A DNA stretch of 64,000 nucleotides from Chitinophaga sp. MM2321 (GCF_964033635.1 NZ_OZ035533.1:4960001-5024000); one strand, 5' to 3'; counted from the stretch's first letter, positions 10,701 to 20,117 are shown. The notes: generated from the letters alone by a model not told the origin. Made by a program: numbers and translations.

Positions 10701-10910
10701 TAGGCTGAATTTGCCATCCATATGCGTAAAATCTTCGTTCTTCCCCATCTCTGACCGGACGATGGCATTATTGACGGGATTTCCGAAATCATCCCGGATG
10801 ATCCCCTCTACCATAAGTGAACCGGTATTGTCCTGTGCGTATAACATGCTGTTAAAGCAAATCAGTACAAGAACAATCAACCGCAGCATTTTTCTTGTTA
10901 ATTGCAGCAT
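7791..10910 (-). CDS. SusC/RagA-family TonB-linked outer-membrane transporter (second pair)
   Basis: 1039 aa. Domain order: signal peptide (to about residue 26), carboxypeptidase-regulatory-like beta domain (about 32-110), TonB plug containing YVIVDGIPSDN and NGALVITTKRGHAG, then a large beta-barrel ending in a terminal Phe. It imports oligosaccharides in a TonB-dependent way together with the SusD immediately downstream. An alternative start at residue 8 (10889) also leaves a good signal peptide. It lies 47 bp after the first susD, so both SusCD pairs are probably on one transcript. Confidence 0.93.
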   Translation of the reverse strand: MLQLTRKMLRLIVLVLICFNSMLYAQDNTGSLMVEGIIRDDFGNPVNNAIVRSEMGKNEDFTHMDGKFSLSIKDGSKSIILSCYGYTTQQINIENNTPLEVQLKRDYLHKDAVVHNWYIREVKNKSASAISTITGEELEHIPGAFLTSRLTGNLTGLTTTEYSGILTQPTISRNVRGISSVNTTEPYVIVDGIPSDNNAFENILPSEIESISLLKDAAALSLYGLQGSNGALVITTKRGHAGKLKFGVNVEQTFQQMTQKPYRINSWDYAELKNTAALNDGLSPQFTAAEIQKYRDHDDELYPNNDYYNSYWKDWSARQNISVNATGGNDLAKYFTSINFTHIGVPFVTDDSNEKYDPGANYWRMGFRGNLDMNLTKNFSAFLLISGSIIKENYPGSVNSPNSLYPTLFNFAPSMYGPLVPQDKEKFDLSAGQVLTNSKGSSSVYALLNKSGYAYYLTTHVNTQVGLKYDLNRLTQGLNITGNVGYGLYSYIGQVATQSYEQYQQPNRDELKFIRYGSSVNGPLTVAPAPSQGSYTMDYRINLNYQRDFGKHAIASTAYFNYATKILPTWQSSSAASMFPYLHQSNGLHISYGFDNKYIVQLNAGYTGSDGFARDRRYSFTPSVAAAWVASNEMFLANNTWLTYLKLRASAGYTANDRFNGNRLAYMDNLSLQGQELGVGNPYLVAEKTFMQNYGFDLELFNRVVVSLDVFSNNTDNMILTDNRIPAFAGVYNYQLANAALLNMGKMTNKGFDLGVDYNKQFNRDFSVSAGVKYSYAKNKILATNEIRKPQPEFASAYYYTGNPVGQLIGYEVDYDYKNADGVANGFINDAATLTKYKTMYETGGIGTPRLGDLIYKDLNNDGKIDERDYAPIKGSTVPSAIFSFVGGVKFKQMELNFMFQGIGNKYVNIGNATGINETYHEGIFSDAHLESWTPERYANEDPISFPALGDKVSTSHQPNDFFVQNTSFIRLRNVELAYTLPQAISGKIAAQKIRIALSAQNLFTWTTLKMTRHFDPETPDLTLLQPFRAANLAIRCVF

Positions 10911-10957
10911 ATCCTGTTATTTAAATTTTCTTAGGTACAGTTTCTTTTATGTTGTTG

Positions 10958-12922
10958 TTACCATCCCGGATTTTGCCAGACAGTTGATGTTAGTCCTTCC
11001 ATGTTGGTGCTTTCCGTAACCGGTAGTGGTAATAACAAATACTTGTTTTCCCAGCCTCCTCTCGGTGCATTGTTAATCGGCACGCGCTTGTAGCCATAGG
11101 TGTTTCCTGTTTTTGTTATTTCCATGGCTGTAAAGTACTTGCAGGTAGTACTAAGATCACCAGCGGGAGACTGCCAGCGTCTCAGATCAAAATACCTGAT
11201 ATTCTCCTGTGCCAGTTCTACTCTTCTTTCATTCCGTACTCTCATGATAACATCTTCCTGGTTATTCACATCTGCTCCGCTGTTTGCCAGGGATGGCATT
11301 CCTACGCGGGCTCTGATGGCATCTGCCATGGCTACTGCTTCTGCAAGGTGGCCGGATTCAGCGGCAGCTTCTGCGTAATTGAGCATCAATTCTCCCAGGC
11401 GTGCGGATTTCCAGGACCACATAATCACATTCTTCATCAGGCCATTATGAGGTTTTGCCCACTTCCAGGTGTAGTATCCTGTTTTTGTATTCATTGGATT
11501 ATTGGTCGCTAACCGCAGTTCTTCTCTTCCCCCGATATATGCTTCTATAAACGTATTATCATCAAAAGGATCTCCTTTCATCTGCGAATCATTTGTACTG
11601 ATTGATTCAGCCAGCCTGGGGTCTCTGTTCCAATAAGGTCCGTAAGGGTCTATATTTTTATAATTGACAGGAACGTTTGCCATTCTCTCGTCATAAGTAA
11701 ACCTGGCCGATGTTGTATTCACCGCAATATCCGGATGAAAATTAGGAAGCAGGTGTCTGTCCGGATCCAGGTATGGCTTTTTGAGGTTCAGCAGTGGCCG
11801 CGCCGAAAGAATTTTTTTGGCGGGATCATTGTCTTCGAATTCAACTATTTCATAAGCATCTACCAACTCCTGGGAAGGGCATTCTCCAATCATATAGTTT
11901 GTTCCGCGTCCTCCAACCCAACATAATCCATCCGCAAACCAGCTGGAAAAAGTAGCAAACCTTTTAGCATTCTGCCAGATCGTTTCATGGTCTACATCGG
12001 CAGCAGTACAATTATATGGTTCATTAAAATACTCCCGGTAAGCAGCGCCATTTCCTTTCCCATATTCCACCACATTCTGCACTTTATCGTATAACTTATA
12101 GCCGTGGGCAGCCACTTCTTCATATGCTTTTTTACTTACCTGGTATGCTTCTTCCCAATGCTCTTGTCCACCGTGCAGGGGGCTGGCAGCAAAAAGCATG
12201 GCCTTTGCCTTAATAAAACTGGCAACTGCTTTTGTTACCCGCTGACGTTCGCTCACACCACTGGTGATCCTCCATGCTTCTCCGCCAAAATGTGAATCAT
12301 CCGTTGCAATCGCCAGATCGCAATCGGCTACTATAAACTTGGCAACATCATATACATTATTCCTTTTCAGGGTACTGAAATCATCATTTGCAGAATACAC
12401 TTTATCAAGCACGGGTACTTGTCCATACCATTGAATTAATTGCAGATAGAAAAACGCCCGCAGAATACGCGCTTCTGCTTCCCATTTCACCCTGTCGCTT
12501 GGATTGGTAACAGTAGCAGTACCTATTCTGTCAATAAAGTCAGTACATAAACGGATCTGCTGATAATTCCTGTTCCACTGGTCTCCAAGGTTGGCGGATT
12601 GCTGTATCCCATCTCCCACTCCTGTAAGATCGTGATACGCCGCGCTACTTTGTCCGCCATAATAATGTGACATGACCCCATTATATTCCTTAGCGGAATA
12701 TGCTTCGTCAGACACGGCTGTAGGCAGGTCTCCAAAATAAAACCAGTTATACCCCAATTGCGGAATGTTGGCATAACACCTGTTAAGAAATGCTCCCGTT
12801 CCTTCGTTTGTGGATAAAGCTTCCTCTATAGAGGTACGCCCATCGGGTGTTATATCAAGAACCTTTGTACAGGATAAATGAAGAGCTGACACAAAGAATA
12901 AGAAGAGTATTATATTTCTCAT
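10958..12922 (-). CDS. SusD/RagB-family glycan-binding lipoprotein (first pair)
   Basis: 654 aa from the ATG at 12922, which gives the lipoprotein signal MRNIILFLFFVSALHLSC (Cys18). An in-frame extension to 12991 would place the signal peptide internally and overlap the susC tail, so it was not used. SusD signatures are CTKVLDITPDGRT, EARILRAFFYLQLIQWYGQVP, VRNERRVELAQENIRYFDLRRW and the terminal STVWQNPGW. It is clearly divergent from the second SusD in the operon, suggesting two different glycan ligands or two sites on a complex glycan. Confidence 0.93.
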   Translation of the reverse strand: MRNIILFLFFVSALHLSCTKVLDITPDGRTSIEEALSTNEGTGAFLNRCYANIPQLGYNWFYFGDLPTAVSDEAYSAKEYNGVMSHYYGGQSSAAYHDLTGVGDGIQQSANLGDQWNRNYQQIRLCTDFIDRIGTATVTNPSDRVKWEAEARILRAFFYLQLIQWYGQVPVLDKVYSANDDFSTLKRNNVYDVAKFIVADCDLAIATDDSHFGGEAWRITSGVSERQRVTKAVASFIKAKAMLFAASPLHGGQEHWEEAYQVSKKAYEEVAAHGYKLYDKVQNVVEYGKGNGAAYREYFNEPYNCTAADVDHETIWQNAKRFATFSSWFADGLCWVGGRGTNYMIGECPSQELVDAYEIVEFEDNDPAKKILSARPLLNLKKPYLDPDRHLLPNFHPDIAVNTTSARFTYDERMANVPVNYKNIDPYGPYWNRDPRLAESISTNDSQMKGDPFDDNTFIEAYIGGREELRLATNNPMNTKTGYYTWKWAKPHNGLMKNVIMWSWKSARLGELMLNYAEAAAESGHLAEAVAMADAIRARVGMPSLANSGADVNNQEDVIMRVRNERRVELAQENIRYFDLRRWQSPAGDLSTTCKYFTAMEITKTGNTYGYKRVPINNAPRGGWENKYLLLPLPVTESTNMEGLTSTVWQNPGW

Positions 12923-12965
12923 GTTATTACTGTTAATATGTTTATACACGATGTTTATACGCAGC

Positions 12966-15900
12966 TTACAGCGTAATAGACAACGCAGCACTATAAGTTC
13001 TTACCAATGGGAATCCAAGTCCATTACTATTTTGCTGACCGGGCGCATTCTCAGGGTCAATTGAATTGACTTTCAGTTTATCCCATGTAAACAAATTATT
13101 TGCACTGATAGCAAGACGCATTGTTTTAACATCCTTCCGCTTCATCAGGAACTGTTGAAAAGTATAGCTTAACTCGGCATTCTTTATCCGGCAATACGTT
13201 CTGTTCTGGATAAAAAAGTCGTTCCCCGTTACGCTTACACTACCGCCCAAAGAAGACAGCGCGGGATAAACAAATGGAGCGCCGCTGGCCTCCCGTTCTT
13301 TCGTCCAGGCCTGCATGTGCAGAGGTGTGAACTGACCGGTAGTTTCCAGCATACCGCTGTAATACATCGCAGAAGCATTCGCTATTCCCTGGAACAATAC
13401 CGTGAGATCAAATCCTTTATATCCGATACTAACATTCGTTGAATAGTTGATTTCAGGAATAGGGGAATAACCAATGGGCGCAAGATCTTTCTGATCAATA
13501 ATACCATCACCGTTCAGGTCTTTATACTTAAAGTCTCCGGGGCGTGGGCTTCCCGTGGCATAAGCAATCGCTTCTCCCTTTTCATTTTTATAATTAATAA
13601 TATCATCCGCATCATGGAAATAACCGCCGCGATCCTCCCAGTTAATCTGGTAACCCCAGTTCTGGTATAAAGAGAAGCCCTGCATGCGATACTGATAATA
13701 GGAACCATCCAGCCGTTTTGGCTCATCGGATTTGATCACTTTATTGCGGCTAAAGGAGAACAATCCCCTTAGTGAGAGCTGTAAATCTTTGGAAAGTTTC
13801 TTCCTGTAAGATGCTTCCAATTCCATCCCGTAATTCTGCATTTCTCCCAGGTTTACTTTAGGAAGTCCGCTCAGGGGATATCCCTGTAACATAGGAACAG
13901 TAGACCGGGAGATGAGTATCTTGGTACGGTTCTCCCTGAAATAATCGATCGAGAAATTCAGGTCTCCCAGGATTCCTACCTCTAAGCCATAGTTCTGTTT
14001 TTTAGCTACTTCCCAGCTAATGGCGGGGTTGCCCAACCCTATCTGATTAAGTACCTGTCCATTTCCTAAAGAAGGGAAACCATAAGGATTGCCATCGGCA
14101 GGTATCCCGCCAAGAACAGTTTGATCGAGATACAGGAATCGTTGACCACCCATTTTATCATTTCCGGAAAGACCATAAGATCCTCTTATTTTAAGGTTGG
14201 AAATTGTGGGTCGTAATGCTTCCATGAATTTTTCATTGCTCACTATCCAGGCACCTGAAACAGCGGGAAAGAAACCAAACCTGTTGGCCGGTGCAAATTG
14301 TTCTGATCCGTTATATCCCACATTGACTTCAGCGAGATACCTGGAGTCATAAGCATAAGTAGCCCTCCCCGCGAGACCCAGCACATTGTAAGGAAGGTCA
14401 GGAGAATTAGAATTATTAACCCAGTTGTCACGTACTAATGTGACCATTCCACCTACATCGTGCCGGCCAAATGTTCGTGCATAGTTGATGGCATATTGCA
14501 TATTCATTTTATAGTAAGACGATGCATTTCTTGCTACCATTAGTGAAGGCCAGTCCAGCGCAGGATCGATCTGTGCGAAATAAGATGTTTGTGTCTCATT
14601 TTTTGCCGGTACAGCGGTTGCCCTCCAGGTAACAGAACTCAGGGCTGAATAGGTAGTCGTCATAGGATAGGTATCATAAGATATCATAAACTTTGTACTG
14701 AGTCCTTTTGTAAGGAAACTCAGGTCCAGCTCCAATCCGGCTGTGCTCTCCAGGTTCATCCGTGTTTCTTTTGCATAACCATACCTGTTGATCACATATG
14801 CCAGGCTCCCCAGGTAGCTCTGCTGAATAACCGCCATGGGGTATGGATAAGTAGGTAATTCACGGCCCAGGGCATCCACGGACCCTTCAGGCACGTAAGG
14901 ACCGGGATACATCGGCTTCTGTTCGTTGATCTTACTAAAGATATCGCCCATCAGCACCGTGTTATCATACCTTTGCAAATACTGGCTATTGGGTGAATTG
15001 ACTTTTTCAATCACCGTGCTAAGGTTTAACCATCCTTTCAGATACTTTGATATTTTATAATCAAAATTCGCCCGCGTATTAAACCTGTTGAGCTTTAATG
15101 AAGGATCGTATCCAAGTACACCGGGATCTTCGGTCTTAAGCAAACCACCCTGGAACAGATGCCCCATGTTAACAAAGTATTTAGCTTTGTCATTACCCCC
15201 CGACAGGGATACATTAGAACGTACCTGCGGTGCAAAGTCCTTGATTGCTTCTTTAAATCCATCCCGGTTGGGATAGAAAAAATCGCCACCCTGTTTATAC
15301 TTATCGATCATAAATTTCGGGTAGGGCAACTGATCATCTCTGAGTTCCTGGCTCCAGTTATCATTAATATAAGCCTGGTTTTCAAGCCCGGCATAATCCC
15401 ATGAATCAATATGCGGGCGCCTGTTAAATACCTCCTGTTGTGAGTAAGTAACGGAAGCATTTACTTCCGGAGGGCCGGAAGAGGTGCCGCGCTTGGTTGT
15501 AATAATCAACACGCCATTTGCACCACGTACGCCGAATACTGCTGTTGCCGATGCATCTTTCAGCACTGTAACAGACGCTACTTCATTTATATCCAGCGAA
15601 CTGATATTGGAGCGGGGCACACCATCAATCAGGATTAAAGGAGAGGCATCATTCATTGTGCCCACACCTCTCAGGTATAGATTCACCTGATCATATCCCG
15701 GCTGACCGGAAACCTGCAACGAAGACAAACCCGAGAGGCGACCTGCCAGGGCTGCACTAAAATTTGGGGCGGAAGTTTGTTTCAGCTCTTTACTTTCCAC
15801 GGATGATACTGCACCTGTTACGGTCAGTTTCTTCTGTGTGCCATAACCTACTACCACCACTCCATCAAGTTGCGAAATATCTTCCCGCAATACTTCATGA

Positions 15901-16208
15901 ATGACGGTTCTACCATTCACACTGACTTCTTTTACCGCAAATCCGATAAAGGAAAAAACGAGCTTTGGATCATCACCTGTCACCGTCGTGGAAAACATTC
16001 CCAGGCTGTCGGTAACCACCCATTTTGATGTACCTTTTAACGAAACCGTTGCTCCGGGGATTGGCTCACCTTTTATATCTTTTAGTGTTCCTGATATCCT
16101 TCTTTCCTGAGCATTAATATCCGATACAGCAGCTACTAAAAATACGATGATGAAAAAGATACGCATAAGGATATATGCACCTGATTTCTGCAAAGGGATT
16201 TTTATCAT
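12966..16208 (-). CDS. SusC/RagA-family TonB-linked outer-membrane transporter (first pair)
   Basis: 1080 aa with signal peptide, then a carboxypeptidase-regulatory-like domain (ISGTLKDIKGEPIPGATVSL), the VVVVGYGTQKKLTVTGAV linker typical of SusC, a TonB plug (LILIDGVPRSN, NGVLIITTKRGTSSG) and a long beta-barrel. A second in-frame ATG at 16166 (MRIFFIIVFLVAAV) is an equally plausible start. The paired susD begins 43 bp downstream. Upstream, the esterase gene ends 49 bp away. Outer-membrane, TonB-energised oligosaccharide import is the established family role. Confidence 0.93.
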   Translation of the reverse strand: MIKIPLQKSGAYILMRIFFIIVFLVAAVSDINAQERRISGTLKDIKGEPIPGATVSLKGTSKWVVTDSLGMFSTTVTGDDPKLVFSFIGFAVKEVSVNGRTVIHEVLREDISQLDGVVVVGYGTQKKLTVTGAVSSVESKELKQTSAPNFSAALAGRLSGLSSLQVSGQPGYDQVNLYLRGVGTMNDASPLILIDGVPRSNISSLDINEVASVTVLKDASATAVFGVRGANGVLIITTKRGTSSGPPEVNASVTYSQQEVFNRRPHIDSWDYAGLENQAYINDNWSQELRDDQLPYPKFMIDKYKQGGDFFYPNRDGFKEAIKDFAPQVRSNVSLSGGNDKAKYFVNMGHLFQGGLLKTEDPGVLGYDPSLKLNRFNTRANFDYKISKYLKGWLNLSTVIEKVNSPNSQYLQRYDNTVLMGDIFSKINEQKPMYPGPYVPEGSVDALGRELPTYPYPMAVIQQSYLGSLAYVINRYGYAKETRMNLESTAGLELDLSFLTKGLSTKFMISYDTYPMTTTYSALSSVTWRATAVPAKNETQTSYFAQIDPALDWPSLMVARNASSYYKMNMQYAINYARTFGRHDVGGMVTLVRDNWVNNSNSPDLPYNVLGLAGRATYAYDSRYLAEVNVGYNGSEQFAPANRFGFFPAVSGAWIVSNEKFMEALRPTISNLKIRGSYGLSGNDKMGGQRFLYLDQTVLGGIPADGNPYGFPSLGNGQVLNQIGLGNPAISWEVAKKQNYGLEVGILGDLNFSIDYFRENRTKILISRSTVPMLQGYPLSGLPKVNLGEMQNYGMELEASYRKKLSKDLQLSLRGLFSFSRNKVIKSDEPKRLDGSYYQYRMQGFSLYQNWGYQINWEDRGGYFHDADDIINYKNEKGEAIAYATGSPRPGDFKYKDLNGDGIIDQKDLAPIGYSPIPEINYSTNVSIGYKGFDLTVLFQGIANASAMYYSGMLETTGQFTPLHMQAWTKEREASGAPFVYPALSSLGGSVSVTGNDFFIQNRTYCRIKNAELSYTFQQFLMKRKDVKTMRLAISANNLFTWDKLKVNSIDPENAPGQQNSNGLGFPLVRTYSAALSITL

Positions 16209-16257
16209 GATAAGAAATTACTGGTTGATTTGGTTAAAGTAAAATTGTCAGCTATTA

Positions 16258-17727
16258 TCATTCACAAATTGAATATTTTACACCGCTGGTGATCTCCGGC
16301 CAGTTGTCCACTCTAAATGGTCCTGCGGGAAAACCTTCTATATTATACAGACTACATGCTCCTGCGTCATCTGCCCAACCGTATCTGACACTGAATGGTT
16401 CGGACACCTGCTCATTATAAATTATGACGGAATCGCCGGCCAGATAAGCTTTTGCATAGTGGAATTTCCTGTCGGCGCCTGCTATTTCGAATCCTTTAAT
16501 ATAACCATACCTGTCCTTCACCATTAAGCCGCTTCCGATATCGTTAAAGGTGATAATGGCTTGCCCCGCTTTTGTTTTCATTGCTTTGTAGGCAGGTCCG
16601 CTATGAACCTGGGGAATATTATATAGTTCATGTAATGCTGTAGCAGCCAGCCTTCTGGCCACATCCTGTTTATTTTGCGGATGGATTTCTGTAGCACTCC
16701 CGATATCAATTGTAACGGCCATCCCTGTATTCGGAATCGATAAGGCCATGGTCTGGGCTTCTCTTAATTCTGCCCAGGTGCTACCATGCTGACTATCACC
16801 ATTACCCGCATTAAATGATGAAATCTGTACAAAATAAAAAGGAAGTATTTCCTTCCAATGGTTGCGCCAATCCCTGATCAGTAAAGGGAAAGCCTTCCGG
16901 TATTGATATGCCCTTCCCGCATTGGATTCGCCCTGGTACCATAGTATACCTTTAATACCATAGTTAAGGAACGGGTGTACCATCGCATTGAACAACAGTG
17001 AAGGATAACAACTCGGATTGGTGGAAAATGCCTGATAACGATCTCCCTGTGACGAATCCAATGGAGGTGTTGCTGCCATCAGCTCTTTAAACGCATCGTC
17101 CGCCGCAAGCGCCTCACGGCTGGTCCAGGTTTCAGATACAGTGGCGCCCCAGGACGAATTGATGATACCTACGGGCACGTTGAGTTTCCGGGAAAGTTCT
17201 TTCGCAAACAAATAACCAACCGCAGTGAAATTACTGACGGTAGATGGATTGCAAACAGTCCATGCGCCTGCCTCAATATCCTCTTCCGGTGTTGCACTGA
17301 TCTTATTGGGCACATAGAAGTGGCGAATCTGTGGATAATCTGCACTATCTGCCTCTGCTACCGCGTTTGTTATTAAATGTACCGGAAGCGCCATATTGGA
17401 TTGACCAGAACAAAACCAGACTTCACCTACCAGCACATTATTAAACATGACCTTGTTCTTCCCTTCTACCTGCAATGTATAAGGGCCTCCTGCCTTTTCA
17501 ATTTCCAGTTTTATCAACCACCTGCCCTGTTTATTAGCAGTGGCTTTCTTTTTTTGCTGATGGAAAGAAACGGTTATCTTTTCACCTGCATCTGCCCAAC
17601 CCCAAATCTGGATAGGTTTATCGCGTTGCAATACCATGTTGTCACCAAAAATATGAGGCATCCTTACATCTGCATACGTGCAGATATTGACCAACAGCAA
17701 CAAAATTAACACGGCGGTTTGCTTCAT
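16258..17727 (-). CDS. Sialate O-acetylesterase-like SGNH/SASA carbohydrate esterase
   Basis: 489 aa with a signal peptide (MKQTAVLILLLLVNICTYA). SASA-type esterase motifs: CSGQSNM with nucleophile Ser110, INSSWGATVSETW, ILWYQGESNAG, and DIGSATEIHP giving Asp341 and His349 of the catalytic set. The family removes O-acetyl groups from sialic acid or from acetylated plant and microbial sugars; the name does not prove sialate as substrate. It is the first gene of the PUL transcript, so deacetylation probably exposes the glycan to the hydrolases encoded downstream. Confidence 0.85.
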   Translation of the reverse strand: MKQTAVLILLLLVNICTYADVRMPHIFGDNMVLQRDKPIQIWGWADAGEKITVSFHQQKKKATANKQGRWLIKLEIEKAGGPYTLQVEGKNKVMFNNVLVGEVWFCSGQSNMALPVHLITNAVAEADSADYPQIRHFYVPNKISATPEEDIEAGAWTVCNPSTVSNFTAVGYLFAKELSRKLNVPVGIINSSWGATVSETWTSREALAADDAFKELMAATPPLDSSQGDRYQAFSTNPSCYPSLLFNAMVHPFLNYGIKGILWYQGESNAGRAYQYRKAFPLLIRDWRNHWKEILPFYFVQISSFNAGNGDSQHGSTWAELREAQTMALSIPNTGMAVTIDIGSATEIHPQNKQDVARRLAATALHELYNIPQVHSGPAYKAMKTKAGQAIITFNDIGSGLMVKDRYGYIKGFEIAGADRKFHYAKAYLAGDSVIIYNEQVSEPFSVRYGWADDAGACSLYNIEGFPAGPFRVDNWPEITSGVKYSICE

Positions 17728-18159
17728 ATATTTTAGTACTTTGAAATAATACCCTGTGCGGTCAACGTTTTGACCACATTTATTATAACTACATTTAATA
17801 AAGGATTTGTTACCCCGATGCGTACTATTAACGATCCTCCACGGATCTTTACAGTATAAAAATTTCTACGCTTTATGAATGATATATTGTTCTTTCCGAG
17901 TTCTTTCTTTTGGCGGATGCGGGATGCCACCCACTACACCACATTATGCTATTGTATGCAATTGCTTTGTGGATGATTTCAAAGATAGCTACCCAATATA
18001 TCCTATTATGATACTATCTTAAGGAGTTTAGATGATTTAAACCGGTAGGGATTATTAACGTTTCTGCGGCCCGTATTCATTACGGTATTATTCATTACAG
18101 CAGTGAGGGTAATAATATGTTAACTGGAATTTCAGGAGGGAAATGATATTATCGGGTGA
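17728..18159. other. Intergenic region upstream of the PUL; no convincing gene
   Basis: About 430 bp between the first PUL gene and the tRNA-Gln terminator. No CDS with family features is seen. A 65-codon minus-strand frame at 17733-17930 has no recognisable features. A small dyad, GGTCAA-N4-TTGACC, lies at 17760-17775, about 35 bp upstream of the esterase start and could be an operator. I found no exact TTTG-N19-21-TAnnTTTG promoter for the PUL here, and no sigma/anti-sigma or hybrid two-component regulator gene. Confidence 0.5.
17760..17775. promoter_or_regulatory. Possible operator dyad upstream of PUL
   Basis: The inverted repeat GGTCAA-CGTT-TTGACC is perfect in both 6-bp arms and sits 33 bp upstream of the ATG of the first PUL gene. 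Regulatory function is inference only. Confidence 0.3.
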
Positions 18160-18160
18160 T

Positions 18161-18203
18161 AAAAAAAGGACAAACCGGTAAAACCCGATTTGTCCTTTTT
18201 TTT
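18161..18203 (-). terminator. Intrinsic terminator of tRNA-Gln
   Basis: Stem AAGGACAAA/TTTGTCCTT, flanked by A7 on one side and T8 on the other. Read on the minus strand it follows the 3' end of the tRNA-Gln directly and ends in a T run. It could act in both directions. Confidence 0.8.
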
Positions 18204-18204
18204 G

Positions 18205-18275
18205 TTGCCCAACCAGGATTCGAACCTAGACAAACAGAACCAAAATCTGTCGTACTACCATTATACTATTGGGCA
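18205..18275 (-). tRNA. tRNA-Gln(TTG)
   Basis: 71 nt on the minus strand. The acceptor TGCCCAA pairs with TTGGGCA, discriminator A. The D arm is short, the anticodon loop ATTTTGGT reads TTG (Gln), and the T arm contains GGTTCGAATCC. CCA is not encoded. An intrinsic terminator follows immediately. Confidence 0.95.
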
Positions 18276-18384
18276 ATTCCCTTGTTCTTTGGGATGGCAA
18301 AAGTATAACTTTTTTTATTTCTGCAAAAAAAACTTGCAATATTTTTAAAATATACTGGCAAAACCTTACTAGCAAAGCATTTCA

Positions 18385-19422
18385 TCAAACAACACTTATT
18401 ACCTTTTCTACTATCTGTTCAGGTTTGATCCATTCCATGCAGGCGTGGTCCCCTCTGAAACAGAGCTTGTTGCCGAATACAGAACATGGCCTGCAATGCA
18501 GATCTGTGATCTGTACAGCATTGTCAGGCGACTGTGCATAGCCCATAAAGCCGGCAAAGGGATGCGTTGCTCCCCACACCGATACCACCGGCACACCAAA
18601 CAACGATGCCAGGTGCATATTGGCAGAATCCATACTGATCATTACATCCAGCTGACTGATGATCGCCATTTCCTCCTGCAGGGAAAAACGCCCTGCTACC
18701 ATCACTGCTTGCGGATACCTGGCAGCCAGCTCCGTGAGCTGCGCCACTTCCCGCTTTCCACCACCAAAAAGCAATACTTTATGCCCCGGTTCCTGCACCA
18801 GCGTAGCCAGCACCTCTTCCATTTTCTCCAAAGGGTACATCTTTTCCCGGTAAGTGGCAAAAGGAGCCATTCCTACCCACTTCTCCCCCTCCTTCAGACC
18901 AATAACCGACTGCGTGGTTGCAGCCAGCGGTTGGGGCGGAAAAACGGGTTTAACGCCCATTGTACAACTAATGCCCAACTGCCGGAAAACAGTAGCATAC
19001 CGCTCAATAGTAGTGGTAAGTGGTTGTAATACCTTGTTCTCCCGCCGTGTCAGTGCTTTTTTGGCTGCACGCCCTTTGTCAATAGCCGCTACCGGCGTGC
19101 CGGTCAAACGGAAAAAAGTACGGACAATCTGTGCGCGCAATACATTGTGCAGATCAGCTACCGCCGTTATTTTATGCGCCTTGCGGATACTTCTGAATAA
19201 ACGGAATAATCCCGGTACGCCTTTGTGTATGCCTTTTACATCTGCCGGAAAAAATATCAGCCGCGGAATACCCGCACACAAAGCTCCCCAGTTCTTATTC
19301 GTTACAAAAACTATCGATACATCCGGATGCTCTTCCAATACCTGTTTCATAACAGGAATGGTCATCGCTACATCTCCCAATGCCGAAAAACGTAAAGCCA
19401 GTATGGTTTTAGTGGTACCCAA
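18385..19422 (-). CDS. Glycosyltransferase family 9 (heptosyltransferase-like)
   Basis: 345 aa. The N-terminal LRFSALGDVAMTIPV is the nucleotide-sugar transferase GT9 signature, and the C-terminal Rossmann half has GVPVVSVWGATHPFAGFMGY. A Cys cluster near the end (CRPCSVFG..LCFRGDHAC) is common in Bacteroidota GT9 proteins. GT9 enzymes transfer heptose or related sugars to LPS core at the cytoplasmic face of the inner membrane; the exact sugar is unknown here. It starts 11 bp after the DUF4254 gene, a pairing seen in related genomes. Confidence 0.88.
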   Translation of the reverse strand: MGTTKTILALRFSALGDVAMTIPVMKQVLEEHPDVSIVFVTNKNWGALCAGIPRLIFFPADVKGIHKGVPGLFRLFRSIRKAHKITAVADLHNVLRAQIVRTFFRLTGTPVAAIDKGRAAKKALTRRENKVLQPLTTTIERYATVFRQLGISCTMGVKPVFPPQPLAATTQSVIGLKEGEKWVGMAPFATYREKMYPLEKMEEVLATLVQEPGHKVLLFGGGKREVAQLTELAARYPQAVMVAGRFSLQEEMAIISQLDVMISMDSANMHLASLFGVPVVSVWGATHPFAGFMGYAQSPDNAVQITDLHCRPCSVFGNKLCFRGDHACMEWIKPEQIVEKVISVV

Positions 19423-19433
19423 TGATTGCTGAT

Positions 19434-20039
19434 TTATTTTTCACCCTTGTATAAAACAGGATTTAAAGAAGGGTCGTTATACATCTTCATCTGCTTGTAC
19501 ACCTTCATATATTTTTTACCGGCTGCAATGTCCTGCAATAATGTTTCTATCGCAGTACTCAGGTCTGTACGCTGTTCCAGCAGGATATCCAGTTTACGCT
19601 GACATGCAGTACGATGCGCTTCATCCGCATCTGCACGGGTAGCTTCTTCCTGCATATGATATATCTTCAACGCCAGTATAGACAGGCGATCTATTGCCCA
19701 GGCAGGGCTTTCCGTATTCACTGTTGCAGCTGCCGCAGGCATAACCGTACGATATTGCTCCAGAAAATAACTATCTATATATTCCACTACATCTGTACGT
19801 TCCTGGTTGGAACGGTCGATCCAGCGTTTAATATCCAGGGCCGCTACCGGGTTTATTTTAGGATCACGGATAATATCCTCCAGGTGCCACTGTACGGTAT
19901 CTATCCAGTTTTTCAGGTATAGCAAATGTTCTATACTACTTTTTTCATATGGATTATTGATAGCCTGGTGTACATCGTTATACTGGTGATAGTCCAGTAT
20001 GCTCTGGTTAAATATTTTGTGGGATAGTGCTGTAAACAT
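19434..20039 (-). CDS. DUF4254 protein
   Basis: 201 aa, largely helical, with no signal peptide or membrane segment. The N-terminal NQSILDYHQYNDVHQAINNPYEK and the following LKNWIDTVQWHLEDIIRDP match the DUF4254 pattern. The function is not established. Its tight coupling (11 bp) to a GT9 glycosyltransferase suggests a cytoplasmic accessory role in LPS or surface glycan assembly. A TATTTTTG element (20044-20051) ends only 4 bp upstream of the ATG, suggesting a very short or absent 5' leader. Confidence 0.85.
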   Translation of the reverse strand: MFTALSHKIFNQSILDYHQYNDVHQAINNPYEKSSIEHLLYLKNWIDTVQWHLEDIIRDPKINPVAALDIKRWIDRSNQERTDVVEYIDSYFLEQYRTVMPAAAATVNTESPAWAIDRLSILALKIYHMQEEATRADADEAHRTACQRKLDILLEQRTDLSTAIETLLQDIAAGKKYMKVYKQMKMYNDPSLNPVLYKGEK

Positions 20040-20117
20040 CCGGCAAAAATAAAGAATTACAGATTACAGATGACGGATATTTCATAGCGGGAACTCCTGT
20101 AGTGAAGCAAAGGAACT

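Noticed and set aside
17733..17930. 65-codon minus-strand frame upstream of the PUL
   Set aside because: Basic, composition unlike neighbours, no family features; ends 5 bp before the esterase start and more likely leader or promoter DNA.
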